From: JBBROS01 sp965260935
Lineage (GTDB): Bacteria > Pseudomonadota > Alphaproteobacteria > Acetobacterales > Acetobacteraceae
Reading direction: 5' to 3'
Length of the DNA stretch: 64,000 bases
Assembly (NCBI GenBank): GCA_965260935.1
Contig: OZ253374.1
Span: 2,480,001-2,544,000, forward strand
Shown: in pieces, positions 33,541-41,713 of the stretch
How positions within the stretch are numbered: the stretch's first letter is position 1
Layout: each line of letters begins with the position of its first letter
The notes under the pieces: generated by a model
Told to the model about the DNA's origin: nothing
Databases searched by the model: none
The model's input: the letters and a program-made list of their open reading frames with translations, nothing else
Translations under genes and position numbers: made by a program

Positions 33541-34923
33541 TTAGCGGCGGGAGAACATCCGCAGGGCTTGGGCCCGGCTCTGCCACCCGCCATGCAGCAG
33601 GCGGACCAAAGCGCCGAATCGCCGGACGTCGTTCGGCGTGACGGATTGCAAGTGAGGATACGGGCCACGGACGCGGGTGCTGATGGTTTTCAGCTTTGTC
33701 AAAGCGAGAAGGCCCTCAGGCCCGCGGGTGACGCCGAAGCCGCTTCGGGCCGTGCCGCCGAACGGAAGGCGCGGATCGGCGGTCGGCACGATCAGGTCGT
33801 TGATGCAGACGGAGCCGGCATTGACACCCGCGGCGAAGGCCTCAGCGGCGGAGGTTGGGCCGAAGATGCTGGCCCCCAGGGCATAAGGGTTGGCGGCGGC
33901 CAGCCCGAGCGCCTGCTCCGGGCTTTCGACGGGTATGAGGGCGAGCCAAGGGGCGAAGATGTCTTGGCGCAGGATGGGCAGGGCCGCGGGCGTGTCCAGC
34001 AGGACGGCGGGGCGGGTTCGGCCTTCGTGATGCAGGCGGGCGCCGTTCGTCACGGCTTGTTTGAGCAGCGTTTCGAGGCGTCCGGCGATTGGCGGAGGGG
34101 TTGCGGCATCGGGGATGCCCGCGAGGAGGGGAAGAAGGAAGGCTTCCAGAGCTTCGGCCTCGGATTTCTGGACAAAGACCCGGCGGGGAGCGATGCACGT
34201 TGCGCCGCCATTGAGGCGGAGGCCGTAAGCGAGGCACTTCGCCGCAAGCCCAAGGTCCGCGCCGGGGAGGACGAAAACGGGGTCGGCGCCGGAGAGTTCC
34301 ATCGTGCAGGGGGTGAGCGTCGGGGCGGCGGCTTCGAGGACCTTCGCGCCGGTCTCGGCGGAGCCGGTGAGGAGGATGTGGTCGTAGCCGGAGCGGACGG
34401 CGCTCGGGCCGTCGTCGGGCCTCAGGACGTGGAGCAGGCCGGAGGGAAGGCCGGCTTCGGCGAGAAGGGCGGCAAGGGCATGGGCGGCCGCTTCTCCGGT
34501 GGGGGCGGGTTTAAGGGCGACGGCGTTGCCGGCGGTAAGGGCTTGGAGGATTTGGACGCCGGGGAGGAAGATGGGATAATTGCCGGGAGCAAGGATAAGA
34601 ATGACGCCGAGAGGTTCGCGGCGGATTTCGGCGTTGACGCCGAACAGCCAAAGAGGGCGGCCCCGGCGGAGACGGCGAGGGGACAACAGGGCTGGCGCTT
34701 CGCGTTCCAGGAAGCGGGCGGCTTCCAGGAGGGGAAGGATCTCGGCGGTCAAGGTGTCGGGCAAGGGGCGGCTGACGGTGGCAGCGAGGGTCTCGGCCCT
34801 CGCCGCGATGAGGCGGCGGGCGCCGCGGACAACGCGGAGCCTGGCTTTGATCCCGGCTTCGGCCCATGGTGCGGCGGCGGCGCGAAGGGCGGACGGCAAC
34901 GGCGGGGTGACAAGAACGTTCAT
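33541..34923 (-). CDS. aldehyde dehydrogenase of the carotenoid locus
   Basis: 460 residues of the NAD(P)-aldehyde dehydrogenase superfamily. The cofactor region is VILILAPGNYPIFLPGVQ, the catalytic Glu209 is in CTMELSGADP, and the nucleophile Cys243 is in NGGATCIAPRRV. In C30 carotenoid pathways an aldehyde dehydrogenase oxidises the 4,4'-diaponeurosporen-al or apo-lycopen-al made by CrtP to the acid before glycosylation. It is divergent from the desaturase gene (about 90 bases between starts). I choose ATG 34923; ATG 34980 in frame is possible. Its 3' end abuts a two-hairpin repeat. Confidence 0.87.
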   Translation of the reverse strand: MNVLVTPPLPSALRAAAAPWAEAGIKARLRVVRGARRLIAARAETLAATVSRPLPDTLTAEILPLLEAARFLEREAPALLSPRRLRRGRPLWLFGVNAEIRREPLGVILILAPGNYPIFLPGVQILQALTAGNAVALKPAPTGEAAAHALAALLAEAGLPSGLLHVLRPDDGPSAVRSGYDHILLTGSAETGAKVLEAAAPTLTPCTMELSGADPVFVLPGADLGLAAKCLAYGLRLNGGATCIAPRRVFVQKSEAEALEAFLLPLLAGIPDAATPPPIAGRLETLLKQAVTNGARLHHEGRTRPAVLLDTPAALPILRQDIFAPWLALIPVESPEQALGLAAANPYALGASIFGPTSAAEAFAAGVNAGSVCINDLIVPTADPRLPFGGTARSGFGVTRGPEGLLALTKLKTISTRVRGPYPHLQSVTPNDVRRFGALVRLLHGGWQSRAQALRMFSRR

Positions 34924-35013
34924 GCGCTTAAGTTTAGCCGCGTCCGGCAGATTGACGAGAGAGAGGCCCGAATTGTTCATGGCGTTGCCCGCGAGAAGGA
35001 AATCGGTTTGCAA

Positions 35014-36576
35014 ATGAACAAGCGGGTTGGGATCGTCGGCGCGGGGCCTGGAGGCCTTGCCGCCGCCATGCTGCTGGCGAAGGCCGGGGTGGACGTAACG
35101 GTGCACGAGGCGCATGGGCAGGTGGGCGGGCGGTCCAGCACCATCACGGCGCCGACGGAGCAAGGGACGTTCCGGTTCGACATGGGGCCGACATTCTTTC
35201 TGTATCCGCGGGTGCTGTCGGATATTTTCATGGCCTGCGGGCGGCGGCTGGAGGACGAGGTCGAGCTGATCCGGATTGATCCGCAGTACCACCTCGTCTT
35301 CGAGGGCGGAGGGGAAATCCGGGCGTCCGGCGACATGGAGAAAATGGCAGCGGAGTTGGCGCGGTTCTCGCCGGCGGACGCGGCCGCCCTGCCGCGGTTC
35401 ATGGCGGACAACCGGGCCAAGCTCGAGGTGTTCCGTCCGGTGCTGGAGGGCGCGTTCAACGGGATGCGCGACCTGATGCGGCCTCCGGTGCTGCGGGGAT
35501 TGCGCAAGCTGAGGCCGCATCGGAGCGTGGACCAGGACCTCGGCACGTATTTCCGGGATGAGCGCGTGCGGCTCGCGTTCAGTTTCCAGAGCAAGTATCT
35601 CGGCATGTCGCCGTTCCGGTGCCCGAGCCTGTTCACGATCCTGTCGTTCATGGAATACGAGTATGGGGTGTTCCATCCGCGCGGGGGAAGCGGGGCGGTG
35701 ATGGGGGCGCTGGCGCGGGTGGCGCGGGACTTGGGGGCGGAGATCCGGCTGGGCGAGCCGGTCGAGGAAATGCTGTTTGCCGGGCGGCGGGCGACCGGGG
35801 TGCGGACCGCGGAAGGAACGCGGGAGTACGACGCAATCGTGATCAACGCCGACTTCGCGGAAACCATGACGCGGCTGGTGCCGGACCGGATCAGGCGGCG
35901 GTGGACGGACAAGCGGATCGGGACGAAGAAATTCTCGTGCAGCACGTTCATGCTTTACCTGGGCATCGAAGGCGACATCCCGGACCTGGCGCACCACACG
36001 GTTTATCTGGCCGAAGACTACCGGCGCAACCTGGCGGAGATCGAGGCCGGAATACCCCCCGGCAACCCGAGTTTCTACGTGCAGAACGCATGCGTGACGG
36101 ACCCGGCCTTGGCCCCGCCCGGGCATTCAACCCTGTATGTGCTGGTGCCGGTCGGGCACCGGGTCGGGGAAGGCGTCGATTGGGATGCGGAAGCCCCCCG
36201 CTACCGGAAGCTGGCTCTGGAGCGGCTGAAGCGGATCGGGATACCGGATATCGAATCCCGCATCCGGTTCGAGAAGATGTTGACGCCCCGGGGGTGGGAG
36301 GATGACCTGCGGATCTACCGGGGGGCAACGTTCAATCTCGCGCACAACTTGGCGCAGATGCTGCATTTCCGGCCGCGGAACCGGTTCGAGGATTTGGACG
36401 GCGTGTATCTCGTGGGCGGGGGGACGCATCCGGGAAGCGGGCTGCCGGTGATCTTCGAGAGCGCGCGGATCACGACGAAGCTGCTGACCGAGGATTTGGG
36501 CGTGCGCGCGGATTGGGAGGCGCCGTCGGCCATGGCGGCGCCGAATTACGTGCCGGCGATTGCGGAGGCTCTATGA
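35014..36576 (+). CDS. CrtN/CrtI-type carotenoid desaturase or oxidase
   Basis: 520 residues. The FAD dinucleotide motif MNKRVGIVGAGPGGLAAAMLL at the N-terminus, GGRSSTI, the FDMGPTFFLYP block and the C-terminal VYLVGGGTHPGSGLPVIFESA define the phytoene desaturase superfamily. In the context of a CrtQ-like transferase and aldehyde dehydrogenase, it is probably one of the C30 pair CrtN (4,4'-diapophytoene or squalene desaturation) and CrtP (terminal methyl oxidation). Its TGA overlaps the next desaturase gene's ATG (ATGA). It is the first gene of the plus-strand carotenoid operon. Confidence 0.87.
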   Translation: MNKRVGIVGAGPGGLAAAMLLAKAGVDVTVHEAHGQVGGRSSTITAPTEQGTFRFDMGPTFFLYPRVLSDIFMACGRRLEDEVELIRIDPQYHLVFEGGGEIRASGDMEKMAAELARFSPADAAALPRFMADNRAKLEVFRPVLEGAFNGMRDLMRPPVLRGLRKLRPHRSVDQDLGTYFRDERVRLAFSFQSKYLGMSPFRCPSLFTILSFMEYEYGVFHPRGGSGAVMGALARVARDLGAEIRLGEPVEEMLFAGRRATGVRTAEGTREYDAIVINADFAETMTRLVPDRIRRRWTDKRIGTKKFSCSTFMLYLGIEGDIPDLAHHTVYLAEDYRRNLAEIEAGIPPGNPSFYVQNACVTDPALAPPGHSTLYVLVPVGHRVGEGVDWDAEAPRYRKLALERLKRIGIPDIESRIRFEKMLTPRGWEDDLRIYRGATFNLAHNLAQMLHFRPRNRFEDLDGVYLVGGGTHPGSGLPVIFESARITTKLLTEDLGVRADWEAPSAMAAPNYVPAIAEAL

Positions 36577-38147
36577 ACGCGATTTCTCCTGTGGGACAGC
36601 CTGTCGGGGTGGTTGGGGCCGGGCTGGCCGGGCTGGCGGCGGCCTGCGTGCTGGCGGCGCGCGGGCACAAGGTGGTCCTGTTCGACAAGAACCCCTGGCT
36701 CGGAGGCAAGGCGGCGCAGTTGGAAGAGGACGGGTTCCGGTTCGACATGGGGCCGACGATCCTGACCGTGCCGCACGTGCTGGAGCGGGTGTTCACCGAG
36801 GCTGGGCGGAACATGGCCGACTACCTCGACTTGCGGCGGCTCGATCCGCAGTGGCGCTGCTTCTTCGATGACGGGACGGTTCTGGACTTGGGCGAGGACG
36901 TGCCGCGGATGGCGGAGACGATCGCCGCTTATGCGCCGGGGAGCGAGCAGGGGTATCGAGACTTCATCGCCATGAGCGAGAAGCTGCATGAGGTGAGCGA
37001 GAAGTTCTTCTTCTGGAAGTCGGTGGAGGGGATTTCCGATACGCTCAGCATGAAGGGGATGAACCTCGCCACCTTGCGGGACGTGATGTCGTTGCGGATG
37101 GGGACGTCGGTCGCCGCGCAGATCCGCAAGCGGGTGCCGGATAAGCGGGTGGCGCAGATGCTGGACCATTTCGTGCAGTACGTGGGCAGCTCGCCGTACG
37201 CGTCGCCGGCGGTGCTGTGCGGCATCGCGCACATGCAGACCAACCTGGGCATCTGGTATCCAATGGGGGGAACGCGGGCGGTGCCGCAGGCGCTGGAGCG
37301 GCTGGCCGGGGAGTTGGGCGTCGATCTGCGGCCCTCGACGGGGGTGGCCCGGGTCCTGCACGAAGGGGGGCGGGCGACGGGCGTGGTGACGGAGGCCGGG
37401 GAAACGATCCGGCTGTCGGCAGTGGTGTCGAACATGGACAGCGTCCGCACCATGGACGAGATGGTAGGCGGCGCGCCCGGCAAGGCGTTCGCCCGGCGGT
37501 GGAAGCGGGACGCGGCCTGCTCGGGCGTGGTGCTCTACCTGGGGCTTGACCGGGGATACGAGCACTTGGCGCATCATGACTTCGTGTTCTCCAAGGATCC
37601 GGAGGAGGAGTTCCGCTGGATCTACGACAAGGGGGAGCCGGCGCCGGACCCGACGTGCTACCTGGCGGCGACGGCGCGGACCGAGCCGGGCGCGGCGCCA
37701 GAGGGAGGCGAGGCGCTGTATGTGCTGGTGCACACGCCGTTCCTGCGCAAGCACCACGATTGGCCGGCGATGTTCCCGGCCTACCGGCAGGTGATCCTGG
37801 ACAAGCTGAAGCGCTGCGCAGGGATGCCCGACTTGGAAGAGCGGATCGTGTTCGAGCGGCACCTCACGCCGCAGGACATCCACGAGCGGTATCGGGTGCT
37901 GAACGGGGCGATCTATGGGCTGGCGAGCCACGGAAAGGTGAACGGGGCGTTCAAGCCGGGCAACCGCTCGCGGGACTTGGCCGGGCTTTACCTTGCGGGA
38001 GGGGCGGCGCACCCAGGGCCGGGGATGCCCATGGTGCTGATGAGCGGCTGGATCGCGGCGGATAGCCTTTGCCAGGATATAACGCCGGGCGGCGGCGCCG
38101 CGGCGCGCGGGATGGCAGCGGCTGGGTCTGAGCCGGCGCTGGCGTAG
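36573..38147 (+). CDS. CrtN/CrtP-type carotenoid desaturase or oxidase
   Basis: 524 residues, a paralogue of the preceding gene. FAD motif PVGVVGAGLAGLAAACVLAARG, GGKAAQLEEDGFRFDMGPTIL, and C-terminal LYLAGGAAHPGPGMPMVLMSG. The two proteins share only superfamily motifs, consistent with separate desaturation and oxidation roles. Which is CrtN and which is CrtP cannot be settled by eye; no squalene/diapophytoene synthase (crtM or hpnCDE) is in the window, so the substrate must come from elsewhere. Start ATG 36573 overlaps the previous stop; the acyltransferase GTG follows three bases after its stop. Confidence 0.87.
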   Translation: MNAISPVGQPVGVVGAGLAGLAAACVLAARGHKVVLFDKNPWLGGKAAQLEEDGFRFDMGPTILTVPHVLERVFTEAGRNMADYLDLRRLDPQWRCFFDDGTVLDLGEDVPRMAETIAAYAPGSEQGYRDFIAMSEKLHEVSEKFFFWKSVEGISDTLSMKGMNLATLRDVMSLRMGTSVAAQIRKRVPDKRVAQMLDHFVQYVGSSPYASPAVLCGIAHMQTNLGIWYPMGGTRAVPQALERLAGELGVDLRPSTGVARVLHEGGRATGVVTEAGETIRLSAVVSNMDSVRTMDEMVGGAPGKAFARRWKRDAACSGVVLYLGLDRGYEHLAHHDFVFSKDPEEEFRWIYDKGEPAPDPTCYLAATARTEPGAAPEGGEALYVLVHTPFLRKHHDWPAMFPAYRQVILDKLKRCAGMPDLEERIVFERHLTPQDIHERYRVLNGAIYGLASHGKVNGAFKPGNRSRDLAGLYLAGGAAHPGPGMPMVLMSGWIAADSLCQDITPGGGAAARGMAAAGSEPALA

Positions 38148-38150
38148 CGC

Positions 38151-38957
38151 GTGGGCGGGGCACGCCTGTCCGCCGGGCAGCGGCAAGATCCGGTCGCCGC
38201 GCGATCGCGGACGCTGTTCTGGCTGTTCGGGTGGTACCTGCATTGGTATCTCTGGCGGCGGTTCCGGGCGGTCCGGGTGTCGCGGTCCGGGATGCCGCAC
38301 GTAGCAAGCGGGCGACCCTTGATCATCTACAGCAATCACCCGTCGTGGTACGACCCGGCGCTTTATATCCTGCTTTGCGCCAAGCTGTTCCCGGGCCGGG
38401 CCGGGTACGGGCCGATGGACGAGAAGGCGCTCGGGCGCTACGGGGTGTTCGAGCGGATGGGGGTGTTCGGGATCGCGCTCGACACGCCTCGGGGCGCGGC
38501 GCGGTTCCTCGAAACCTGCTTGCGGGTGCTTGGGGACGCGTCGAACATCATCTGGATCACGGCGGAAGGGCATTTCACCGATCTGCGGCGGCGGCCAGTC
38601 CGGTTGCGGCCGGGAATCGCGCACTTGGCGCGGCGGGTGCCGGGGGCGGTGATCCTGCCTTTGGCGCTGGAATACACGTTCTGGAACGAGAGCAAGGCCG
38701 AAGCGCTGGTACGGTTCGGTCCTGCGTTGGAAACGGGGCGGGAGCGGAGCACGGCGGAGTGGACGCAGTTCCTAGAAGAGGAATTGACGCGGACGATGGA
38801 CGCGCTGGCGGCGGAAAGCGCCGAGCGGAACCCGGCATTGTTCGTGCCGCTCGTTCGGGGGCGCGGCGGGGTCGGAGGCGTTTACGATATTTGGCGCAGG
38901 CTGCGGGCCTGGTCGGCGGGGCAGAAATTCGACCCATCGCATGAGGGGCAAGAATGA
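38151..38957 (+). CDS. PlsC-type 1-acyltransferase family protein
   Basis: 268 residues starting at GTG 38151. The HX4D acyltransferase motif is NHPSWYDPAL near residue 64, with a second block VFGIALDTPRGAARFLE and the EGHFTDL motif (equivalent to EGTRS-like) near 145. A hydrophobic segment near residue 23 (LFWLFGWYLHWYLWRRF) may anchor it. In staphyloxanthin synthesis CrtO acylates the glucosyl group, but CrtO is not a PlsC protein; several proteobacterial C30 loci instead carry a PlsC-type enzyme in this position. An acylation step on the glycosyl carotenoid is therefore inferred. Its TGA overlaps the glycosyltransferase ATG (ATGA). Confidence 0.82.
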   Translation: MGGARLSAGQRQDPVAARSRTLFWLFGWYLHWYLWRRFRAVRVSRSGMPHVASGRPLIIYSNHPSWYDPALYILLCAKLFPGRAGYGPMDEKALGRYGVFERMGVFGIALDTPRGAARFLETCLRVLGDASNIIWITAEGHFTDLRRRPVRLRPGIAHLARRVPGAVILPLALEYTFWNESKAEALVRFGPALETGRERSTAEWTQFLEEELTRTMDALAAESAERNPALFVPLVRGRGGVGGVYDIWRRLRAWSAGQKFDPSHEGQE

Positions 38958-40042
38958 CGGCGTTGGCCTGGGCGGCTTTGGCGCTGGCGTTGCTGCCGTT
39001 GATTATGACGCTGGCGAACTTGCGGGGGTTCAAGGCTCCTGCCCCGGCGGCCGGCCGACCATCGGTCAGCGTGCTGATCCCGGCGCGCAACGAGGAGGCG
39101 AACATCGCCGAGGCATGTGCCGCGGTGCTGGCAAATGAGGGGGTGGAGCTTGAGTTGGTGGTGCTGAACGATGCCAGCACGGACCAGACGCCGGAAATCT
39201 TGGCGGGGATCGGCGATCCGCGGCTGCGGGTCGGGCAGGCGCCGCCGCTGCCGGTCGGGTGGTCGGGGAAGCAACATGCCTGCTACGTGCTCTCGGGATT
39301 GGCGCAACATGAGCTGATGGTATTCGTCGATGCCGACGTGCGGCTGGCGCCAGACGCGCTGGCGCGGATGGCGGGGTTCATGCAGCGGCACGAGGCGGGG
39401 CTGGCGAGCGGGTTTCCGCGGCAGGTCGTTGTCACCTGGTCGGAGCGGCTGCTGTTGCCGCTGATCCACTTCCTGCTGCTCGGGTTCCTGCCGATGGGGG
39501 TGATGCGGCGGTCGCTGTCGCCCGGACTCGGCGCAGGGTGCGGGCAGTTGTTCATCGCGCGGCGGGACGCCTACCACGCGGCCGGGGGCCATGCGGCGAT
39601 CCGGGCGAGCTTGCATGACGGGATCACGTTGCCTCGGGCATTCAGGCGTTCGGGGCACATGAGCTTGCTGTTCGACGCGACCGGGTTCGCGCGGTGCCGG
39701 ATGTACGTGAATGCCGGGCAGGTTTGGGAGGGGCTGTGCAAGAACGCGACGGAGGGAATGGCCAAGCCGGTCGCCTTGCCGATTTGGACCGTGATCCTGG
39801 GCGGGGGGCAGGTATTGCCGTTGGCGCTGATGCTGGCTTGGCCGGGCTGGGCGGCCGGGTTCGCGCTTGCCGCCGGGGTGGGACTACGGCTGCTGCTGGC
39901 CTGGCGTTTCAAGCAGCCGTTCGTGCCGGCCTTGCTGCATCCGCTCGGGGTTCTGGCGCTGCTGGCGGTGCAATGGTTCAGCCTGTTCCGCGCGGCGCGA
40001 GGAGGGCGGGCGACTTGGCGCGGGCGGGCTTACCCTGCTTGA
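38954..40042 (+). CDS. CrtQ-like glycosyltransferase family 2 protein
   Basis: 362 residues. After one N-terminal helix (ALALLPLIMTLANL) comes the GT2 domain: PSVSVLIPARNEEANIAEAC, LVVLNDASTDQTPEILAG, and the metal-binding DADV of MVFVDADVRLAPDAL. It ends in three C-terminal membrane helices (about 285-350). This architecture matches CrtQ (4,4'-diaponeurosporenoate glycosyltransferase) and the related hopanoid-locus HpnB; neighbours favour CrtQ. Start overlaps the acyltransferase stop. It would add a sugar to the carotenoid acid made by the aldehyde dehydrogenase. Sugar identity is unknown. Confidence 0.85.
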   Translation: MTALAWAALALALLPLIMTLANLRGFKAPAPAAGRPSVSVLIPARNEEANIAEACAAVLANEGVELELVVLNDASTDQTPEILAGIGDPRLRVGQAPPLPVGWSGKQHACYVLSGLAQHELMVFVDADVRLAPDALARMAGFMQRHEAGLASGFPRQVVVTWSERLLLPLIHFLLLGFLPMGVMRRSLSPGLGAGCGQLFIARRDAYHAAGGHAAIRASLHDGITLPRAFRRSGHMSLLFDATGFARCRMYVNAGQVWEGLCKNATEGMAKPVALPIWTVILGGGQVLPLALMLAWPGWAAGFALAAGVGLRLLLAWRFKQPFVPALLHPLGVLALLAVQWFSLFRAARGGRATWRGRAYPA

Positions 40043-40440
40043 TTTTCCTGGCGATGGCGGTGGGGACGGCCCGGGCGGGCACGCTGGAGGTTCAAGTCGA
40101 AGGCGTGCGGAACAGCGCGGGCGACGTGAGGGTCGCGGTTTGCTCCGAGCGGACGTTCCTTGAGAAGACGTGCGAACACGTGGGCTACGCGAGGGCCCAT
40201 CCCGGGGTGGTGACGGTGCGGGTCAACGGGGTTGCGGACGGGGTTTGGGCCGTGCAGGCGTTCCATGACGAGAACGGCGACCGGGCGATCAACCGCAACT
40301 TCCTTGGATTGCCGAGAGAGGGGATCGGGTTCAGCAACGATGCCCGGTTCCGGTTCGGTCCGCCGCGGTTCGCGGATGCCGCCGTCCGGGTGGGCGCGGA
40401 TGGCGGGGTGGTCCGGTTTTCGCTGCGTTACTTTGATTGA
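40015..40440 (+). CDS. exported DUF2141 family protein
   Basis: About 141 residues of the DUF2141 family. A short signal peptide (MARAGLPCLIFLAMAVGTARA if TTG 40015 is used) precedes GTLEVQVEGVRNSAGDVRVAVC. The family signature follows: VWAVQAFHDENGDRAINRNFLGLPREGIGFSND. The function is unknown; homologues often sit beside carotenoid or hopanoid genes. The start is uncertain because the only codons allowing a full signal peptide are non-ATG; ATG 40054 would remove most of it. The first 28 bases overlap the crtQ-like gene, suggesting cotranscription with the carotenoid operon. Confidence 0.8.
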   Translation: MARAGLPCLIFLAMAVGTARAGTLEVQVEGVRNSAGDVRVAVCSERTFLEKTCEHVGYARAHPGVVTVRVNGVADGVWAVQAFHDENGDRAINRNFLGLPREGIGFSNDARFRFGPPRFADAAVRVGADGGVVRFSLRYFD

Positions 40441-40449
40441 GGTTGGGTG

Positions 40450-40788
40450 ATGGGTGTTTCCTTGCCAGGTGATCCGCCGTTGTTCTTTGAGGCGCATCTG
40501 TTCGTCTGCACCAACCGGCGGCCGGACGGGCACAAGCGCGGGTCATGCGCGGCCCGGGGGTCGGAACGGTTGCGGGATTACATGAAGGCGCGGGCGAAGG
40601 AGTTGGGGATCGCGGGCATCCGGGTGAACAGCGCCGGGTGCCTGGACCGTTGCGAGTTGGGGCCTTGCCTGGTGATCTATCCAGAGGGAGTCTGGTACCG
40701 GGTGGGGAGCACGGCGGACGTGGACCGGGTGCTTCAGGAGCACGTCATCGAGGGAGGGCGGGCGAAGGATTTAATGCTGGAGGCCTGA
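40450..40788 (+). CDS. thioredoxin-like (2Fe-2S) ferredoxin domain protein
   Basis: 112 residues. The cysteines fit the thioredoxin-like 2Fe-2S ferredoxin fold: FVCTNRRPDGHKRGSC gives the first pair, and AGCLDRCELGPC the second (CX3C plus one). The rest, LVIYPEGVWYRVGSTADVDRVL, is typical of stand-alone alphaproteobacterial ferredoxins of this class. The electron partner is unknown. ATG 40450 (MGVSLPGD) follows the DUF2141 gene by nine bases; a GTG three bases upstream is possible. A second protein of the same broad type lies at 41408 on the other side of the ccdAB pair. Confidence 0.87.
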   Translation: MGVSLPGDPPLFFEAHLFVCTNRRPDGHKRGSCAARGSERLRDYMKARAKELGIAGIRVNSAGCLDRCELGPCLVIYPEGVWYRVGSTADVDRVLQEHVIEGGRAKDLMLEA

Positions 40789-40840
40789 CGGACCCGTGGG
40801 AGATGCTGCTTATAGCGTAAGTCTTTCAAGGAGTGCTGTA

Positions 40841-41098
40841 ATGTCTAACCTGACGTTTGAGAACCTCAACATCCCGGCCTCCCGGCACGCTACCAACATC
40901 ACCCTTCCCGAGACGCTGCTTCGAGAAGCACGGGCGATGGACATCAGCATCTCGAAAGCGTGCGAGCGGGGGTTGATTGCTGCGGTAGCCGAAAAACGGC
41001 GAGAGCAATGCCTTGCAGAGAACCGAGGCGCCATATCCGCTTGGAATGAATTCGCCAGCACGAACGAGTTGCCGTTGGCGGGCTACCGGCAGTTCTGA
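40841..41098 (+). CDS. ccdA: CcdA family antitoxin
   Basis: 85 residues, near the usual CcdA length. An N-terminal ribbon-helix-helix (ATNITLPETLLREARAMDISISKACERGL) binds operator DNA, and the C-terminal RREQCLAENRGAISAWNEF, with GYRQF at the end, is the intrinsically disordered toxin-neutralising tail. ATG 40841 has AAGGAG nine bases upstream. Its TGA (41096-41098) is exactly where the ccdB start would overlap. Autoregulation by the CcdA-CcdB complex is known for the family; no operator is discernible in the 50-base leader. Confidence 0.9.
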   Translation: MSNLTFENLNIPASRHATNITLPETLLREARAMDISISKACERGLIAAVAEKRREQCLAENRGAISAWNEFASTNELPLAGYRQF

Positions 41099-41400
41099 CG
41101 GCGCGGTTCGACGCCTATCCTCTGCCGGGCGGCCAAGCCAGTTATGTAGTGGACGTTCAGGCCGAACTCTTATCCGGGCTTTCAACCCGCGCCTTTGTTC
41201 CGTTGCTCCCGCTGCAAGCGTTTCCGAAACCAATACGCGATCTGAATCCGGTTCTTGACATCGCCGGCGAGCATCACGTGCTTGTAACCCAAGCGATTGC
41301 AAGCATTCCTACGCGGGAGATCAAGCAAGCAGTTGTTTCATTGGCCGCGCACCGCGACGAGATTACCCGCGCGCCCGATACGCTGCCAACAGGCTTCTGA
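41098..41400 (+). CDS. ccdB: CcdB family toxin with apparent ACG start
   Basis: 100 codons from the position where ccdB normally starts. The frame reads ARFDAYPLPGGQASYVVDVQAELL, and then LSTRAFVPLLP, clearly CcdB (F-plasmid CcdB has VDVQSD and MVIPL at the same places). CcdB poisons DNA gyrase. The codon overlapping the ccdA TGA is ACG where ATG is expected (TGACG instead of TGATG), and no ATG occurs in frame before GTG 41149, which would cut off 17 conserved residues. The C-terminal TGF replaces the gyrase-contacting WGI of F-plasmid CcdB. So it is either initiated at ACG or silenced. Confidence 0.75.
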   Translation, partial: TARFDAYPLPGGQASYVVDVQAELLSGLSTRAFVPLLPLQAFPKPIRDLNPVLDIAGEHHVLVTQAIASIPTREIKQAVVSLAAHRDEITRAPDTLPTGF

Positions 41401-41407
41401 AGTCCGC

Positions 41408-41713
41408 TCATGCGCCGGGGGCGATGGCCTGCAACACCTGGGCCGGGTCGGCGCCTTTCGGGACGGCCAGGACTTCGCCGGGAGTCGCCGGGCCAACGAT
41501 GGTGACCGCTTGCTTGGGGCAGAGGTTCAGGCAGCCCACCTCGATGACGCGCAGCGCCCGCCTGCGGCCTTGCTCTTTCAGCTCCGTCCGCAGCGCCTTC
41601 GAAAGGGGCTGCTTGCCCTTGCGCCCGAAGCCGCCGCCGAGTTTCTTCGAGCATTTCCTGCAAACGAGGGCCACGCCGTCCCAAGGAGCTCGGGTCGGTT
41701 CGAGGCGCGTCAT
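41408..41713 (-). CDS. small (2Fe-2S) ferredoxin-like protein
   Basis: 101 residues. Cysteines LVCRKCSKKLGGGFG near the N-terminus and VGCLNLCPKQAVTIVG near residue 66 fit a thioredoxin-like 2Fe-2S ferredoxin with CX2C and CX3C pairs. GEVLAVPKGADPAQVLQAI is the usual C-terminal strand and helix. Its ATG overlaps the coq7 stop by four bases, so it is cotranslated with the ubiquinone di-iron hydroxylase. A role as electron donor to Coq7 is an appealing inference but not established by sequence. It is convergent with ccdB. Confidence 0.82.
   Translation of the reverse strand: MTRLEPTRAPWDGVALVCRKCSKKLGGGFGRKGKQPLSKALRTELKEQGRRRALRVIEVGCLNLCPKQAVTIVGPATPGEVLAVPKGADPAQVLQAIAPGA

Noticed and set aside
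34981..36126. Upstream extension of the aldehyde dehydrogenase frame on the minus strand
   Set aside because: The extension is antisense to the first desaturase gene and lacks dehydrogenase character; the real start is at 34923 or 34980.
36546..38624. Long open frame (about 690 codons) on the minus strand
   Set aside because: It is antisense to the second carotenoid desaturase and acyltransferase, has an Arg/His/Pro-rich composition and no domain; it arises from high GC codon bias.
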